Source: Tillus elongatus
Taxonomy: Eukaryota > Arthropoda > Insecta > Coleoptera > Cleridae
Length of the DNA: 64,000 nucleotides
NCBI GenBank assembly: GCA_964006375.1
Contig: OZ023269.1
Span: 59,705,968-59,769,967 of the forward strand
Reading direction: 5' to 3'
The notes beneath the pieces are model-generated. The model did not search any database. It saw nothing but the letters and a program-made list of their open reading frames with translations, and had not been told where the DNA came from. Numbering within the stretch: position 1 is the first letter of the stretch; each line of letters opens with the position of its first letter. The translations under genes and the position numbers were made by a program. Below, piece by piece: positions 63,114 to 64,000 of this stretch.

Positions 63114-63128
63114 AACAATAAAGTTTTT

Positions 63129-63345
63129 TTTTTTTTTTTTGGATGCAGGAGGGGGAAATGCTCATGCAGACCTCATTCACGGCCCCATAGGTTCCGTGGG
63201 ATATCGAGGTACTGTGAGACTGTACTCACTAAAACCCCCTCCCAGGGAGTACCGGACCTTAGTCCATACCTCCGTCGGAAAGAATTACACACAATGACTT
63301 TTTAGGGAATGAATGTTTCCATTCTGTTTTTTGCCGCGGGGGCGT
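63129..63345 (-). other. 3' untranslated region of the jockey-like LINE
   Basis: GC-richer sequence between a poly-T run (poly-A on the minus strand, 63123-63140) and the LINE ORF end, as expected for a LINE 3' end. The poly-A run belongs either to this LINE or to the SINE site. Confidence 0.45.
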
Positions 63346-64000
63346 TTAGCGGGTAAGTATAAGCTTTGGGCGCTTATGCTTGTGTGGAAGTTGCTCGTCG
63401 TAGTCGGTGGCACTACGGAGAAGAGCATTTGGGTGAGAAGCGGCTTTTGCGAACTGGGATGTGGATAGTTGAGTTATAAACTCAAGTATCGAAGGCATTT
63501 CCAGATCAGAGTGAATCTGACTGTTTCGGACAAACCATGGCGCTCCGGTTACCATTCTCAGAATTTTGTTCTGGATGATTTGAAGGGTCTTGATGTGTGT
63601 TGCGGCCGCGGTGGCCCATGCGGGTGATGCATAGGTCAAGGCTGGCCGGATAATGACTTTGTACATGATCAACTTATTGTTCATGGACAATTTTGAGTTT
63701 CTATTTAGAAGTGGGAACAGCTTCGAGATGAACATCGAGGCTTTCTTTCGAGCGTGATCGACATGGGGGCGCCATGTTAAGTGTTTGTCGAGGAAAACCC
63801 CGAGGTATTTGGCGGAATCTTGTCAGGGGATTAGACGGTTGTCTAATGAAACGTGTTCGTGAGGTGTGTGTCTCCTCTTGGAAAATAGGATAGCTAAACA
63901 TTTATCGGGGTTTATGGCTAGAAGAGATTTCCTATACCATGATTGCAGCTCGACTACGGCGGTCTGAAGTCGTTCGGTTATTATCCTCGGCTGAGTGGAG
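63346..64000 (-). pseudogene. Jockey-like LINE ORF2, C-terminal part, cut by the window edge
   Basis: 63346-63735 encodes the region after the RT palm: MFISKLFPLLNRNSKLSMNN, YKVIIRPALTYASPAWATAA, HIKTLQIIQNKILRMVTGAP and WFVRNSQIHSDLEMPSI. These blocks (RP-L-Y--P-W, K-Q--QN--LR, APW-VRN--I--DL--P) are characteristic of jockey ORF2. Upstream the frame shifts near 63735 and again around 63800, where the usual YLGV--D--L-W block can be recognised in pieces (PRYLGVFLDKHLTWRP). It is therefore a recently broken copy. The RT core lies outside the window. Confidence 0.85.

Noticed and set aside
62879..63121. 80-codon frame
   Set aside because: It lies entirely in the inverse SINE.

Overview
The window is eukaryotic, AT-rich and almost wholly made of transposable elements. 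It looks like a piece of a large insect genome: Ty3/Gypsy LTR elements, jockey- and L2/CR1-like LINEs, hAT elements with 8-bp target duplications, tRNA-derived SINEs, many long (TA)n tracts, and one arthropod-type core promoter (TATA-like box plus TCAGT initiator). The species cannot be named from the sequence.

Positions 1-29597 hold a tandem segmental duplication in direct orientation. Copy 1 (1-14115, left end outside the window) and copy 2 (14116-29597) each contain minus-strand Gypsy element A, which has a coiled-coil plus capsid/basic gag, a protease in the -1 frame behind an A AAT TTT slippery site, and pol. Both copies carry plus-strand Gypsy element B at the same gag position, flanked by the 5-bp duplication CCTCC, so B inserted before the duplication. 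In copy 1, B is LTR-internal-LTR-internal-LTR, and the second internal region lacks the primer binding site. Copy 2 has lost 3372 bp of this. The duplication junction at 14115/14116 lies inside a DNA transposon that is complete only at the right end of copy 2.

That transposon (29246-32932) has about 33-bp terminal inverted repeats, lies between (TA)n tracts, has an intact ORF of about 843 codons with a possible RNase H-like/DDE catalytic core, and carries TIR-like subterminal motifs. From 32933 to 43400 follow TA-tract repeats, a rearranged L2/CR1-like LINE (ORF1 and ORF2, minus strand) and a second LINE 3' end. From 43400 to 59200 there are small islands that could be host DNA, three copies of a roughly 3-kb repeat family each holding a 1.1-kb foldback, a TA-core hairpin element and a SINE whose empty sites are visible in a sister copy, and two hAT elements. 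A probable first exon with a signal peptide (51052-51314) is the best host-gene candidate.

The most striking feature is a tandem array of 307-bp units (59797-62341). Each of its eight full units encodes, on the minus strand, a complete minimal type I hammerhead ribozyme. This matches the architecture of metazoan retrozymes, whose RNA is expected to self-cleave to unit length and circularise. The window ends with a second SINE and the 3' part of a jockey-like LINE.
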